Positions 24,201 through 39,200 are shown, numbered from the stretch's first letter. The stretch: 64,000 bases of DNA from Rhinopomastus cyanomelas (GCA_013400115.1 VXBP01003505.1:8105-72104), one strand, 5' to 3'. Notes: generated from the letters alone by a model not told the origin. Numbers and translations are program-made.

Positions 24201-27200
24201 CCCAACAGCTCCCTAACCCCTAGACCATGGCCTCAAGGGCTCTGGCTACTGGGCTTTTAAACCCCTCCAGGGATGGGGACTCCACCACCTCCCTGGGCAG
24301 CCTCTTCCAGTGCCCAACCACTCTCTCAGGAAAGAGCTGCTTCCGAAGATCCAATCTAACCCTCCCCAGATGCACCCTGAGGCCACTTCCCCTCATCCTA
24401 TCATTAGTCATTTGGGAGAAGAGACCAGCACCAGCCTTGCTACAACCTCCTCTGAGGGAGCTGTTGAGAGCAAGAAGGTCTCTTCTCAGCCTCCTCTCCT
24501 CTAGACTAAATAACCCCAGTTCCCTCTTCAGCTCTTCACAGGGTCTGTTTTCTAGACACAACCTCCCTGGGCAGCCCCTTCCAGTGCTCTGTCACCCTCA
24601 CTGGGAAGAAGGTCCTTCTCAGATTGATGCGGAACCTCCTCTGTTCCAGCTCACAACCACTGCCCCTTGTCCTATTATTAGATGATTTTTAGAAGATCCT
24701 GGCTCATCCTCCTGACACCCAGCCTTCACATATTTATAGACATTCATGAGGTCACCCCTCAGTCTCCTCTTCTCCCAGCTCAAGAGACCCAGATCCCTCA
24801 GCCTCTCCTCGTAAGGGAGGTGCTCCACCTCCTTCATCATCCTCGTTGTCCTACACTGGACTCTCTCCAGCAGCTCCACATCCCTCTTGAACTGAGGGGC
24901 CCAGAACTGGCCACAACGCTCCAGATGTGGTCTCAACAGGGCAGAGTAGTGAGGGAGAAGAACCTCTCTCCATCTGCTAACCACCCCACGATGCTGTTGT
25001 CCCTCTTGGCCACAAGAGCACACTGCTGGGTTTAATTTGTGGACACCAGGGCTCAAGCAGAAAGACCTTTTCCTTATAAAAGCTGCCCTACCTGCCTCCA
25101 CAGACAAAAAGCTCTGCTTCATTTTTGGACCCCAGTGCTGTGGGTTGTGCTCACAGGCAGCATCTACAAGAGAGATGCTCAGGGTAACGTTTTACTGTTC
25201 CCAGCCAGCTTCCTCTATGATGCCCCCAAGGGTCCAGATGATTCATTTCCAGGCTCCTTTTCAGGCCCTTCAAAGAGCTCACAGAATCACAGAACATTAG
25301 GGATTGGAAGGGACCTCGAAAGATCATCCAGTCCAACCCCCCTGCCACAGCAGGACCACNNNNNNNNNNNNNNNNNNNNNNNNNNACCACCTAGACCAAG
25401 TCACACAGGCACAGATTCAGGTGGGTTTTAAACATCTCCAGTGAAGGAGATTCCACAACTCCCTTGGACAGCCCCTTGCAGTGCTCTGTCACCTTCACAG
25501 AGATCAAGTATCACCCCAATTCTTTGGGAACACTGAGTGGTCCTGTGCTCCCTTCTAACCCTGACTGATTCTATGACTTGGTCTGGGTGATCCTGCTGTG
25601 GCAGGGGGATTGGACTGGATGATCTTTGGAGGTCCCTTCCAATCCATAATGGTTCTATGATTCTTTAAGAGTGCACAGGCAGAGCAGCCCCAGCACCAGA
25701 ACCAAAAGCCTTTATTCTCTATCCTCCGTGACTCCCCACCGTCATCACGATGTGTTTGAACACATGAAGAACTGACTCAACGTGTCAATACAGCAAAGAT
25801 CAAGCTTAGAAAACCAGTCATTTCCTTCCAGGCCAGCACTGGGATGGCTTGCCACACCGTCAGGCACGCACTGGAACCCACGTCAGCAAAGGGCTGCCAG
25901 TTCCAAGCTGCAAGGCCAGGACTGCCAACTCATGCCACCCAAGGTGTGATCCTCAGTACCCATGCAGTAGGTTTGGAATCTAAAGGAATAAAGCCCTCCT
26001 ACCTTCTTTTGAAACAACCCAGTATCTGAGTCACCCACAGGAAGCACTTCTGATGCCAACCACACACATCACCCAGCACAAAGGCACGCCACTCAGCAAA
26101 GCCTTCAGTTAAGGGAGACACCAGTGATTTGTCACGTTGGGGAGCCTCTCACCTTTCTCTTCCTCAGGATACCCTAGTGCCAACACAGCTTCATCAAGAC
26201 AGGATCGCTGGCTTTACCTGAATGCTTTCATTCCACCTGTTTAGTCCTGCAATCTGCTGCACAGATTTCCACTGGCAACGCTGGCCATGATTTGATCAGA
26301 GCTCACACAACAGCTTTGCTTATGTGTCTCGTGTGTCCCAGCTCCTTACACTGCAGAAGATGAAAGATGCTGAACAACACACCCTCTGAAAGCAAAAAAA
26401 CAACCCTGCTATTTGAGAAGATGCTTGTTAGAAAAGCATTCAGAGTCAGGATCTAACACACCACCTCCTGAGGCTCAGAGAGCACTTCACAGAATCACAG
26501 AACATTAGGGATTGGAAGGGACCTCGAAAGATCAGCCAGTCCCATCCCCCTGCCACAGCAGGATCACCTAGATCAAGTCACACAGGAACATGGCCAGGTG
26601 GGTTTTAAATGTCTCCAGAGAAGGAGACTCCACAACCCCCTGGGCAGCCCCTTCCAGTGCTCTGTCACCCTCACTGGGAAGAAGATCCTTCTGATATTGA
26701 TGTGGAGCCTCCTCTGTTCCAGCTCACACCCATTGCCCCTCATCCTGTCGCTAGATGACACTGAGCAGAGCCTGGCTCCATCCTCCTGATACCCACCCTT
26801 CACATATTGATCAACATTCATGAGGTCACCCTTAAGTCTCCTTTTTTCCAAGCTCAAGGTGGAGTCCACATCCCAGGAGGTGTTTAAGGACAGGCTGGAT
26901 GTGGCACTTCGTGCCATGGTCTGGCTGATGTGGTGACGTTAGCTCACAGGCTGGACTTGATGATCTCAGAGGTCTTTTCCAGCCTCAGTAATTATAGGAT
27001 TTCCCTTATTTCTCTCTTCTCAATTCTTTTAAAATCAGCAGGGACATCAGTTTCAAAGGTGAGAATGGCCTGACTTGCTGTAGAGCACAAACACCCTGTT
27101 TGCTCAGACAACAAACCAAAAACTCGCGGGGAAAGCAGCCCATCATTTATCAGCAGGTAACAAAATACCTTGGGCTGGTGTGAAGCCATCTGTGAAAGCT

Positions 27201-30200
27201 TTCTGTGAGGGATGTCAAGAGAATAAAAAGCTACGAGGCAGAAAAAGCGACATCCATCAGGGATTGGATGTGATAGCAGATCATAGAATCATTAGGGATT
27301 GGAAGGGACCTTGAAAGACCATCCAGTCCAATCCCCTTGCTACAGCAAGATGTGGTTTGGTGGAACGCTGATTCCACCTCCAGCAACAGTGTCTGATACT
27401 CATCCACAGGAGCAGAATTGAACACTTTGTGAAGCTGAAACTCAAGTCATTGATGCACTAAACAGCACCAAGACCTTCACACTTTGAAGCAAAGCCCAAG
27501 GTTTTTGCAAAGCTTTGATTCCCATCCTGGACAGGTCTGTCGTGATCCAGCGAAGGGTCATCAAGTGGTTCCCTAGAAATCACCTCCCAAACCACAGTAC
27601 TAATTGTGTTAGTTAATTGAAGAAAGAAAAGGAGAAAGCTTCCCTTCCTCACTGAATACTACTGACCTGCAAGTCTCTGGCACATAGCTGGGGAGGTACA
27701 AGATGTTCTTTAGAAACTAGGACAACTACCATTGTCCATCCTCAGAGCATGGCAGGAGGGCACAACTCAAGCCCTCGTGGTGCAGCGTGCCATGACCTGT
27801 CTGTTCTGCAGCATCTCAAGCGGCCAGCACCGCTTCCGTTCACAGAAACGCTTGCACAAGGTGCCCACAGCCAGTTCCCGTGTCAAGTGCTCGGCTGGTT
27901 GGTCATCTGGTGGGCTTTGTCTTCTCCTCCCTGGCGTGGGCTCAACGGCTGTGTTATCTGAACCCGCAGACGTGACCCACAACAGGGTTTGGAAGCCACT
28001 TCCAGTTAAACTGTGAGACTTTTGGTTTGTCCTGATTAGAGTCAGGAGTTGGATTCAATGACCGGAGGAACCCTTCCAACTCAGGAGATTCTATGATGTT
28101 TCAGCTGTAAATGTCTCTTCTACCTTAATGCTCCCCTAACCCCTGAAGCACATGAACCATCAACCCTAGTAAGGGGAGCAGGGGAGCTGTAGGATTTTAT
28201 TCGTGCCATGGTCAGCCAAACTTCCAGGCAACTTCCAGACGTGTCCTTGTCTGGATGCCCGTCCTTCCCACCTGGGAATCACCCGTGTTGTGGGCTGGAG
28301 ACCCCGACTGTAGTTCAACCAAGCTTCAGACAGAAAAGGGAGGGTTTAACAAAACCACTTACGAATCTGCAGGCAATGAAACAACCGACTCCATCGAGGC
28401 AAAACAGACACCAAGACATTTTAATTTGCTGGGGAGGGGAAAGGAGGGAGGAGCAGAGGGGGAAAGAGAAAGGAGTGTGAGGGGATAGAAACTTTTCCAA
28501 CTTTTTAAACCCAAACTTTTCTCCAGAAAACACACAGATTAAACTTACAGAGTCTGCTCAGCAGAGGCAGCGCTTGCAAACAGCGTTGCTTTTCACAGAA
28601 TCACAGAACATTAGGGATTGGAAGGGACCTCGAAAGATCAGCCAGTCCAATCCCCCACCCACAGCAGGACCACCTAGATCAAGTCGCACAGGAACATGGC
28701 CAGGTGGGTTTTAAACATCTCCAGAGAAGGAGACTCCACAATCCCCTGGGCAGCCCCTTCCAGGGCTCTGTCACCCTCACCATGAAGAAGGTCCTTCTCA
28801 CACTGATGTGGAACCTCCTCTGTTCCAGCTCACACCCACTGCCCCATGTCCTATCATTGGGTGCCCCTGAGCAGAGCCTGGCCCCATCCTCCTGACACCC
28901 ACTCTGCACATATTGATCAACATTCAAGGGGTCACCCCTCAGTCTCCTGTTTTCCCAGCCCTAGAGACCCAGCTCCCTCAGCCTTTCCTCATCAGGGAGA
29001 TGCTCCACTCATCTTTGTGGCTCTACATTTTCTTTGTACTGAGAACCAAGTGAGAAGAGATTGTGTCCAGTTCTTGGCCCCTCAGATCAAGAAGGACACA
29101 GAACTGCCCGAGAGAGACCAGAGCAGAGCCACAGAGATGATAAAGGGAGTGGAGCATCTCCCTGATGAGGAAAGACTGAGGGAGCTGGGTCTCTTGAGCC
29201 TGGAAAAACTAATCTTGGAAAAGATTGATTCTTATTTTTTCCTTCTGAGTGACAGTCCCCATGACAAGACCTGATGCGTTTTATCTCCTCACCTCCTTCT
29301 TGGGCCAAGACCCAATCCAGAGCAAGCCAAGCAGGAACAGTGAACTACACTGCAAAGAACACTAAAGCACCTCCTTGGTACGCAGAGCCCCACCTTCCCA
29401 GTCCTGTACTGGTATTCCTATCACTTGGGAGTTGGTCAGCTCCTGATAAGCAGCTCCTGAGAGTACCTGAGCTGAGGCCAACTGGGAAGTGATACCAAAC
29501 CCTGGAGCTCCAAAAGTTCTGTGCCAGCACAACTGGCAGAAAATATGGGGGTGTTTCAACATCCATGGTGGATCAGAGGGGGAAGACAGCTGACAAAAGC
29601 CAATTGTCTTGGACCCTATAAACAGTGATCCTAAACCAAGGGCCTTTAAGCTCTCCTGGATCACGGTGGACTGAGTCCAGCGTCTTCCCTGAGTTGGGAA
29701 GTCTCCCAGGTATAAACCACGCAAAGGGCCAGGACAAAGATTTCTAGAGATTCAGTCCTTGTCTGCTAAGACTGCTGGAGAAATTGCTCTAAAACATGAG
29801 GAGGAAATTTTAGTTGTAGGCTACCCTCTCTTTCACCCACCTCCACTTATGTGTTTGAACAGTCACCTTTGCCAACACCAGTGTGGAGATCCAAACCTTT
29901 CACTGGATCCACGTGGCTGTGCCTGTAGGTGTGTCTGTGCCTACACATCAATTGTAGTGGCTGTAACAGCAGCGTAGCGTTGTGGTGGTCCTCGTCTGGA
30001 TCCCCACACCTCTCACCTGGGTCACCACCAATGTCACTGGCCAGAGACCCCGACCAGATTTCAACCAAGAGCTCTCATCTGACGTGTCAGACAGAAAGGG
30101 AGGGTTTAACAAAACCCCTTATGGATCTCCAGGCAACGAAGCAACTGACTTGGTTTAGGAGCAGTAACATTTTCTCAAGGCACCTCTGAGCAGTCCAAGT

Positions 30201-33200
30201 TGGAGAGAAGAAGAAAGTGGAAGCCACCAAGGGGGGAGAAAAAGGGGAGGGGCAGCCACATTCCTTTTCAACTTTTTGAACTCAAACTTTAAACTTTACT
30301 GCAGGAAACACAGTAATTAACCTCACAGGTTCCACACAGCTTTTAAAGGAGAAGATTCATTCACCAAGGATATCCTGTAGTAAGCTAGTGTGAACCTTGT
30401 CATCATCAAACCCGTAGTTAGGTCGCTGTTTTGATTGTAATCTATTCTACTGAATCACCTTGTTGTCTTTAAACTGGTTAGTGATTCAGTGCTGCTAAAA
30501 AACAACCCCTCAATAGTAATAAACTTTTAATTGCTGCCTAATCACAGCGGCATCGTTACTTTGTTCTGTGACATCTATGAGATAGAATTTGGAATTGGCC
30601 TCCTCATGCTTTGTTTACTAACAGGGCAGCTGATGGGAGATCAGTAGCTGTAGTAGATACTCCACAGGTTGTGTTTGCATGCCCCTTTCTCATCTCTTCT
30701 AGAAGGAAAAGAGGGCAGGATTTCAGGTGCACTAGAAGAGAACATCAAGGACTGGAAGGGACCTCAGAAGATCATCCAGTCCAATCCCCCTGCCAGAGGA
30801 GCATCACCTAGACCAAGTCGCACAGGAACATGTCCAGGTGGGTTTTAAACTCTCCAGTGAAGGAGACTCCACAACCCCCACAAGGCAGCCCCTTCCAGTG
30901 CTCCATCACCCTCACTGGGAAGAAGGTCCTTCTCAGATGGATGTGGAACCTTCTCTGTTCTAGCTCACCCCATTTGCCCCGTGTCCTATCACTAGATGAC
31001 ACTGATCAGGAAGAAGTCAAGACTAGGGTGCTCATCCCCAGCAGCACCACTGCCTGGAAAGCTGGCATCTCTCCCCTTGCCCACTAACAAGCTTCCTTAG
31101 GAAAGGCTGGAAAGCAGACAGACTGCCTCCTCTCTACCAAAAACATCCTGACTAACCCACGCTCAGGTCCATATAAATAAAGATACAAGCCAGCTACCAC
31201 GGATGAAGAAATCAAGAACACAGTATCCTTCCAGCAGCTCTGTTTCAGAGTGGATTTTCATCAAACTCTCTTATTGCCTTCCAGCAGAGCTGCTGCCAGC
31301 TCTAACAAGTCCCACCAGGCAGTGCTCTTCCATGAAGGGAGAGCTCCTCAGCATCTCTGCCACATTACTCCCTCCTTTCAGGTTGATTCATTCAGGCTGC
31401 TCAGAAAACCCACACAGAAGAGGAAACTCCTACCAGCTTATCCCCTTCTACAGCTGCATCTGCACTCAAATTCATAATCATCAATCGCTCTAGTTGGAAA
31501 AGACCCCTGGGATCATTGAATCCAACCTTCTACCCTACCTTACAAGTTCACCCCTAAACCAGATCCCTCACCACCTCATCCAAACGATCTTTAAACACAT
31601 CCAGGGATGGGGACTCAACCAGTCACTGCAAAAACTACCCTCAGCCTGGCTTTTCCATCTGTACTCACAGAGCGCAGCAGCGTGTTACACACACTGGAGC
31701 CACGCACTGCCTTATGGTTGCCGTCGTTCTCTCGTGTTCCTAACCCACTTGCACCACAGGTGATGCAGCAAGGCAGCAAGAGACTGGAAGTCTTCCAAGA
31801 GTAATTGAAGAACAGCCTGAAATGCATCTTGGAGGAGAGGGGAAAACACTCTAACCACATACCTCAGATTTCTCATACCTGCAATAAAGTAGGTGCTTGA
31901 AGAATCACAGAACATTAGGGGTTGGAAGGGACCTCGAAAGATCATCTAGTCCAATCCTCCTGCCAGAGCACGATCACTTAGACCAAGTCACACAGGAACA
32001 CATCCACACAGGTCTTAAACATCTCCAGAGAAGGAGACTCTGCAACCCCTTCCAGTGCTCTGTCACCCTCACTGGGAAGAAGTTCCNGACTCTGCACTTG
32101 CCCTCGTTATACTTCATTAAATTCCTCCCTGCCCAGCTCCCTGGACTGTCCAGGTCCAGCACAGCCTGCTGGAGTGTCGGCCACTCCTCCCAGCTCTGTG
32201 TCATCAGCAATCCTGCTGACAAGAACAACCTAACAGTTTGTTTGTGACACTGTGGAGCTACGGCCTCAGGAGCTGTCAGCAGTCAGGAGTAGGATCTTAC
32301 ACCCACTTCTGTAACTGGATGTAGTCCAGTAATTGATGGCACAGAGACATCCAATTACAAAACACATCCTTTAGGAGCATCTCACCCATTTCATCTAGAA
32401 GCTGAAGGCACCAAGAAACACACAGCTTGTCCAGGGGGGTTGTGGAGTCTCCTTCTCTGGAGATGTTTAAGACCCACCTGGATGTGTTCCTGTGTGACTT
32501 GGTCTAGGTGATCCTGGTGTGGCAGGGGGATTGGACTGGATGATGTTTCAAGGTCCCTTCCAATCCCTAATGTTCTGTGATGGAAAATTCCTCCTCTTCT
32601 TAGACATCTTCCTTCAAAGTAAAATCTGCAGCCACTTTCAAACTTAGATCTTTACTCTTAAGGAAAGGAAAGCTGCTAGTCTTGATGTTCAGAGAATGAC
32701 AAGTCCCTAAAAGCCTAACTTCAGCAGGACAAGTAAACCAAACCCAAAGTGCACCTTAAGCAACACAACATTTTGCAGGATACCTCCTACCTTTACCAGT
32801 GCAGCCCAAAGCACACACTTTAGGCAGGTCTAAGCTCTTTCGATCTCAGATGTGTCCACAACAGAAGAACAAGATTTTTCCTCACTCTGTAACATCTCAA
32901 GGCCTTCTATTAGAGAAGAAAGACAAAGTGTAGGTGGTACTTGTGGATACCTATGGTGAGAAAGTGTATGACGTTCACCTGCCAAGACAAAGCAGGTGGA
33001 GGCAAGAGGAAAGAAGTGTTCAGCTTAGGTGAATTTGCACTAAGTCTGTTCTCTGTCCAGACAACTTAGGGAAAGAGTGTGGTGAAAGTCAGCACAATCA
33101 TGGAATCATCATTGCTACAAAGGACCTCCAGGATCAGCAAGCCCAGCCCTCAGCCCAACAGCTCCCTAACCCCTAGACCATGGCCTCAAGGGCTCTGGCT

Positions 33201-36200
33201 ACTGGGCTTTTAAACACCTCCAGGGATGGGGACTCCACCACCTCCCTGGGCAGCCTCTTCCAGTGCCCAACCACTCTCTCAGCAAAGAGCTTCTTCCACA
33301 GATCCAATCTAAACCTCCCTTGATGCAACCTGAGGCCATTTCTCCTCCTCCCATCATGAATCATTTGGGAGAAGAGAGCAGCAGCAGCCTCACTACAACC
33401 TCCTTTGAGGGAGCTGCAGAGAGCAAGGTGGTCTCCTCCTCCCAGCCTCCTCTTCTCTAGACTCAACCACCCCAAATCCTTGTGCTAGTTGCCTAGGAGA
33501 AAAGCCTGACCCCCACCTGACTACAGCTTCCCTTCGGGTAGTTGTAGAGAGGGAGAAGGTCCCCCAAGTCTCCTCCAGGATAAACACCCCCAGCTCCCTC
33601 AGCCTTTCCTCATCAGACTTTCCCTCTAGTCCTCTCACCAGTCTCACTGCTCTCCTCTGGACATGTTCCAGCACCTCAGCAAGGTCAGTGGGCATTAAAA
33701 AGCCTGCTGCTCTCAACATCCCTCCTATATAATCCTAAACATTAAGGCTTAATCCTTCAATATATTTGTATCATATCTCAAATATGAGGAATCTAAAAAC
33801 CTGAAAATATAAAGGGAAGGAAATTAGCAAGTGAAAAGCATGGCTGGCACTCACCCAACCTCATCTGTCCTTCCTCATCTGTAGGAGACAAATGCTTGAG
33901 AAATATGGGCACCAGAGAGATCCTAAGCGAACACCACTGGCTCATATTCCTGCTGGGCAAAACGTCTTCTGGTTCAACAGGACAAAAGAACACAAAGCCT
34001 GCTCCATTTGTGGCTCCTCTCCCTAGACCTGCAGTACCATCCAGCAACCTGTTTGCTTTAGGATTGTTTTTCTACAAGTGTGAGCACCTGTGTCTGAGGA
34101 GGACGATGTGCAACAGGTGGAAAAAACAGCAGGGGTGATGTTCCCAGAATCACAGAACATTAGGGATTGGAAGGGACCTTGAAAGACCATCCAGTCCAAT
34201 CCCCCTGACACAGCAGGACCACCTAGACCAAGTCACACAGGAACACATCCAGGTGGGTCTTAAACGTCTCCAGAGAAGGAGACTCCACAACCACCCTGGG
34301 CAGCCTGTTCCAGTGCTCCATCACCCTCACTGGGAAGAAGTTCCTTCTCATGTTGATGTCTCCTATGGCACCGCTGCTCACACGCAAAGGTCTTCTGCAG
34401 TACATGCATTTCAAAGTGCCCTTCACCAGGGTGGCAACTTGTCACTGAGGTCCATGTTTGGTCTTTTAGGTAGGTGGGGGTGCACATGCAAGCCCATGTT
34501 TCAGACACACGACCAAGTTTTCTTTTCCTTTCACTCTTCTTTCTGTGAGCTTCTCTCACACACAACACTACCCTGGATTTTAAACCTTGAACTACTTCGT
34601 TTTGCCTTCTTCCCAGAGTGAGTTTCAACACCCTGCCCATCTCACAGACAGCTCTCTCCTTGAAAAGTCATTTATTCTCAAGGTATTAGGAAAAAAAACT
34701 AGGTTGTAATTAAGCAGAGATATTAATCTTTTATCACTTGGGATGTGAAACTTATTCATATTCATGAAGGCAGGAGTGTTTGCCACTACAATCAGGACTG
34801 AACACGAGTGCCTTGTTAATTTTCAGAAGTGCACACAAGATTTACTGGGTCAAACACCCAACTGCTCTGCTTTCAGTGCACAGCACTGATTAGCTGAGGA
34901 GTTGACCTCCTCTGCTATAGCTCATCACCCTCTTCTTGTTTGTCTGCATCTCAGCTAAACCCACCATTCCCCTGGCACAGGCATAAGCTCCAGGAGTCTA
35001 CAGCTCAGCTTCATACACATCTCATAGCTCTGCCAGCTACTCAGAAGAGAAATCACAAAATCATAGAATCACTGTGGCTGGAAAGGACCTTCAAGATCAG
35101 CAAGTCCAGCTCTCAGTCCAACAGCTCTCTAACCTCTACACCACTGGCCTCAAGTGCTGGGTTTTTAAACAGCTCCAGGGATGGGGACTCCACCACCTCC
35201 CTGGGCAGCCTCTTCCAGTGCCCAACCACTCTCTCAGGAAAGAACTTCTTCCTAAGATCCAATCTAAACCTCTCCTGATGCACCCTGAGGCCACTACCCC
35301 ATATCCTATCATTAGTCATTTGGGAGAAGAGACCAGCACCAGCCTCGCTACAACCTCCTTTGAGGTAGCTGTGGAGAGCAAGGTCTCCTCTCAGCCTCCT
35401 CTTCTCTAGACTCAGTAACCCCAGTTCCCCCAGCTGCTCTCCACAGGGCTTCTTTTCCAGACCTCTCCCCAGCCTCACTGCCCTTCTCTGGCCGTCCTCC
35501 AGCCCCTCAATGTCCTTCTTGTACAGTGGTGCCCAAAACTGGACCCACTACTCAAGGTGCAGTCTCATGAGTGTGGAGTATGGGGGCACCATCACCTCCC
35601 TAATAATCACAGCTGCCCTGATAGAAGTGATCCTTGGAACATGCTCTTCAGGAGGAAGGAACGGTCAGGGCATGATAAAAGCTTCAAAGACACCCAGAGC
35701 TATGAATGAAGTGTCCAGGTCACTTAAAGAGAGGCTGAGGAACCCAGTGGCACCCAGGGAGTGATTTCTTAGCCAGACAAGTAGACAGGACTCACACTTT
35801 GGAGCCAACTGTTCTCGTGCTCCTTGGACAAAATCCAAATGGTCAGTGCAAAGCCTCACCACCATTTCTTCAGGTAATGGTCAAAGCACAGAGAGGTTCA
35901 GACATTTCACAGAACATCAGGGATCGGAAGGGACCTCGAAAGGTCATCCAGTCCAATCCCCCTGCCAGAGCAGCATCACCTAGATCAAGCTGCATTTCCT
36001 TCACAGACACTCCATCCCTGCCTGCAAGGGTGTGAGACCAAGGCTCCTCTGCTCTAACTGGGGTCCAGCAGTGTGGGGATTAAAGGCTGCCAGTAACTAG
36101 ATTGCTTACTGTAGTCACAAACAAGGTTAAGAGATTTCCTCTCCCTCCTCCTGTTTAGGCAGAAGTGCAGCACAAGGGAGGCTGTTTAACCTTTCCTCCT

Positions 36201-39200
36201 CCAGCTGCTTCAGAAGGCTGTCTGTGGTTGTTGATTTTGCCTCCTACTCCTGACTGATACTTCACACCTTTCCTTATCAAAGGAAGAAGCAAGTGCACCT
36301 TCCACACAAACAATTACTGAAACCACCCTCCCTCCACTCTGCCTCTCGGCACCACACAGACCCATCCCTGCAAAGACCACCTGCTAATCATGAAACAGCA
36401 CCATGGTCTCCCCAACACTTCTATCAGCTCTTTCCAGGCTATCTCCTCTCTTTTCCCCTGCCAGCTCTCAGGGCCACCCCACTGGAAAAGGACAGCAAAC
36501 CTCGAGGATGGACCAGAGTTATCTCCACCAGCAGGCACATCAGCCTGTGAACAGGGGGTTGGAAGAGAGTCAAGTTCTCCATCACAGGGGATGCAACAGG
36601 ACCTCCAGCCTCCCTTTAACCACCGATTCTGTTCTTTGAGGCAGTTGCCCTCGCCAAGCCGGGACAACATTGGGCAAATAGGAGCTGAAATAGGACAGAC
36701 ATCCCATATTTTCTCGGTGGTTTCCTGTGTGAGGCTGTGACTCATTCGCTGTGTTATTTGCAACACCCAAACACTCGAGGAGGGGAAAAGAAAACCCAAC
36801 ACAAAGGGAAAAACTGAGGGCAAAGGAAACCAAAGGACTGCAGCAGGCGTGCAAGAGAGTTACAGCGACACAGCCACAGCCCCCGGGGCTCTGCCACAGG
36901 GACATTTCACTGTCACAGAAGGAAGCCACCTGGAATGAAGATCTGCTTCCAGGCACAGAGAGAAGGTTTAATCTTACCTGTTTAATTGCTGGGCGAGTCC
37001 CTTTGCCTTTGCTTCTCCCTCATCCACAGCTTGGAGTAAACCCCCACCCACCCCAGAATAGGCACATCTCCCACAACAGGGCATGAAGCTCTTGCCACAG
37101 CCTCCTGCTGCCACACAGAGTGATTTCCAGATAATACACAGGTTGTCCAAGAGCATCTCCTAAGGAAGTATTAGGATGTGCCCAGACTGCCTGGCCCAGA
37201 GTGCTTTTCAGCCACATGGCCATTAGCCTCTCTCATGCTCCTCTGTATCACTTGCCCCTAAGCAGGAGAAAGGTCTTTCCTCAGCACTATGAACCCTTGA
37301 AGCCTCAATGGAATGGAAAAACAAAAAACCCACACACACTGCTCCTCAAACCCTTCTCGAGACTCTTGACAGCTCCCGTTATGTGCTGAGTCTGTTCCTG
37401 GCCAACAGCATCCACACTAGACAGCAAAGAATCACAGAACATTAGAGATCAGAAGGGACCTTGAAAGATCATCTAGTTCACTGCCCCTGCCACAGTAGGA
37501 TCACCCAGACCAAGTCGCACAGGAACGTGTCCAGGTGGCTTTTAAACATCTCCAGAGAAGGAGACTCCAAAACCCCACCGGGCAACCCCATTCCAGAGCT
37601 CTGTCACCCTCATTGGGAAGAAGTTCCTTCTCATATTGATGTAGAACATCCTGTGTTCCAGCTGACACCCATTGCCCCCTGTCCCATCACTGGATGCTCA
37701 TAGAATCATTACGGATTGGAAGGGACCTCGAAAGATCATCCAGTCCAATCCCCCTGCAACATCCCCAAGGATGAATTTATTCCAAGTACTGGCACCATGT
37801 TGCAGGACATTGGCCTTGGGAGAGATGCTGTGACCCCTTGAGAACACTTGTGCTTTATAACACAACTTCACAGTCGAGGAAACAACCGCAGCATGGAAAC
37901 AAGCAGCCGGGAACAAAGTGGGAAGAGGAGGAACATGAGTCATAGCTACTGCTTCAGGCAGGGAAATGGTTATTTGAACTAGAAGAGCTAGCAACTTCAG
38001 ATCCTGGATGTGAATCTAAGCCTTAATTCCACATCCAAACCACAAGGTCATCTTTCTGCTCTATTTTCAAACAAGTTACTTGCCTCACCATGTTAAGCAT
38101 GTGACCAAATTCATAGCTGCTGCCTAACAGCCTCCCCAGGAACATTAGCCAGAGCTTGCTGAACAACACGCAGGTCAGCGGCGAGGCGACGCGTTACAGC
38201 AAGCTTTGGTTTTTATGGGCAACAGGAAGGGTACATTAATTGGAAAACATCACATCTTTACCTGGTCATTGCTTTATGTAAGATCACAGGACTTCACGTG
38301 GAGCCTGCCCAAAAGCAACCTCAGGGCAGCCAGCAAACAGGGAGGAGCCTGCAGCAGCACACTGACCTTTCTAGCCATCAGACATCAGCATTAGGGTGAC
38401 TAAACCATAGAATGGCCAGGGTTGGAAGGGACCTTAAAGATCATCCAGTCCCAACCCCCTGCACAGGCAGGGACACCTTCACTAGAGCATGTTACTCAGG
38501 GCTCCAGCCAACCTGGCCTTCAACACTTCCAAGGATGGAGCAGCCGCAACCTCCTTGGGCAACCTGTTCCGGCATCTCAGCAGCTTCAGAGCAAAGAATT
38601 TGTTCCTCATGTCCAACCTCAGTTTCCCCTCTTCAAGTCTGGAATCCTTTCCCCTTGTCCTCTCACTATGCACTCATGTAAAAAGCCCTCCCCCAGCTTT
38701 CTTGTAGCCCCCTTTCGCTATTGGAAAGCTGCTAGAAGGTCACCTGGTTGCCACCTCTTCTCCAGGCTGAACAACCCCAACCTGCTCAGCCTGTCCTCAT
38801 AGAGGAGGTGCTCCAACCCTCTGATCATTTGAGTTGCTCTCCTCTGGACCCCTTCCAGGAGCTCTAGGTCCTTCTGATGCTGGCGACTCCACAACTGGAC
38901 CCAGTACTCCAGGTGGCACAGCAGAGAGAACCACCTCCCTCGACCAACTGTCACTGCATCTTTTGATGCAGCCCAGGCCATGGTTGGCTTTGTGGGCTGC
39001 AAGCCAGAAAGACCTTTGCAGAAGTGACAGTTTTTGACCTGTTTTGTCTACACACTAGCTGCTTCCAAATCAAAGGCTGCTTGCACAAAAGATGCTGCAC
39101 CGCCAGCTCAGCTCAGAGCAGCAGTCAGTGGTACAGTGAGGTGCAAACCAACACCTCTGCGGTGCACGAGCAGTCTGCCCTGATACCTGTGGTTAGACAA

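Noticed and set aside
36314..36823. 169-codon minus-strand ORF in intron 1
   Set aside because: No recognisable motif, no splice context, and the opposite strand is also open in places; most likely chance.
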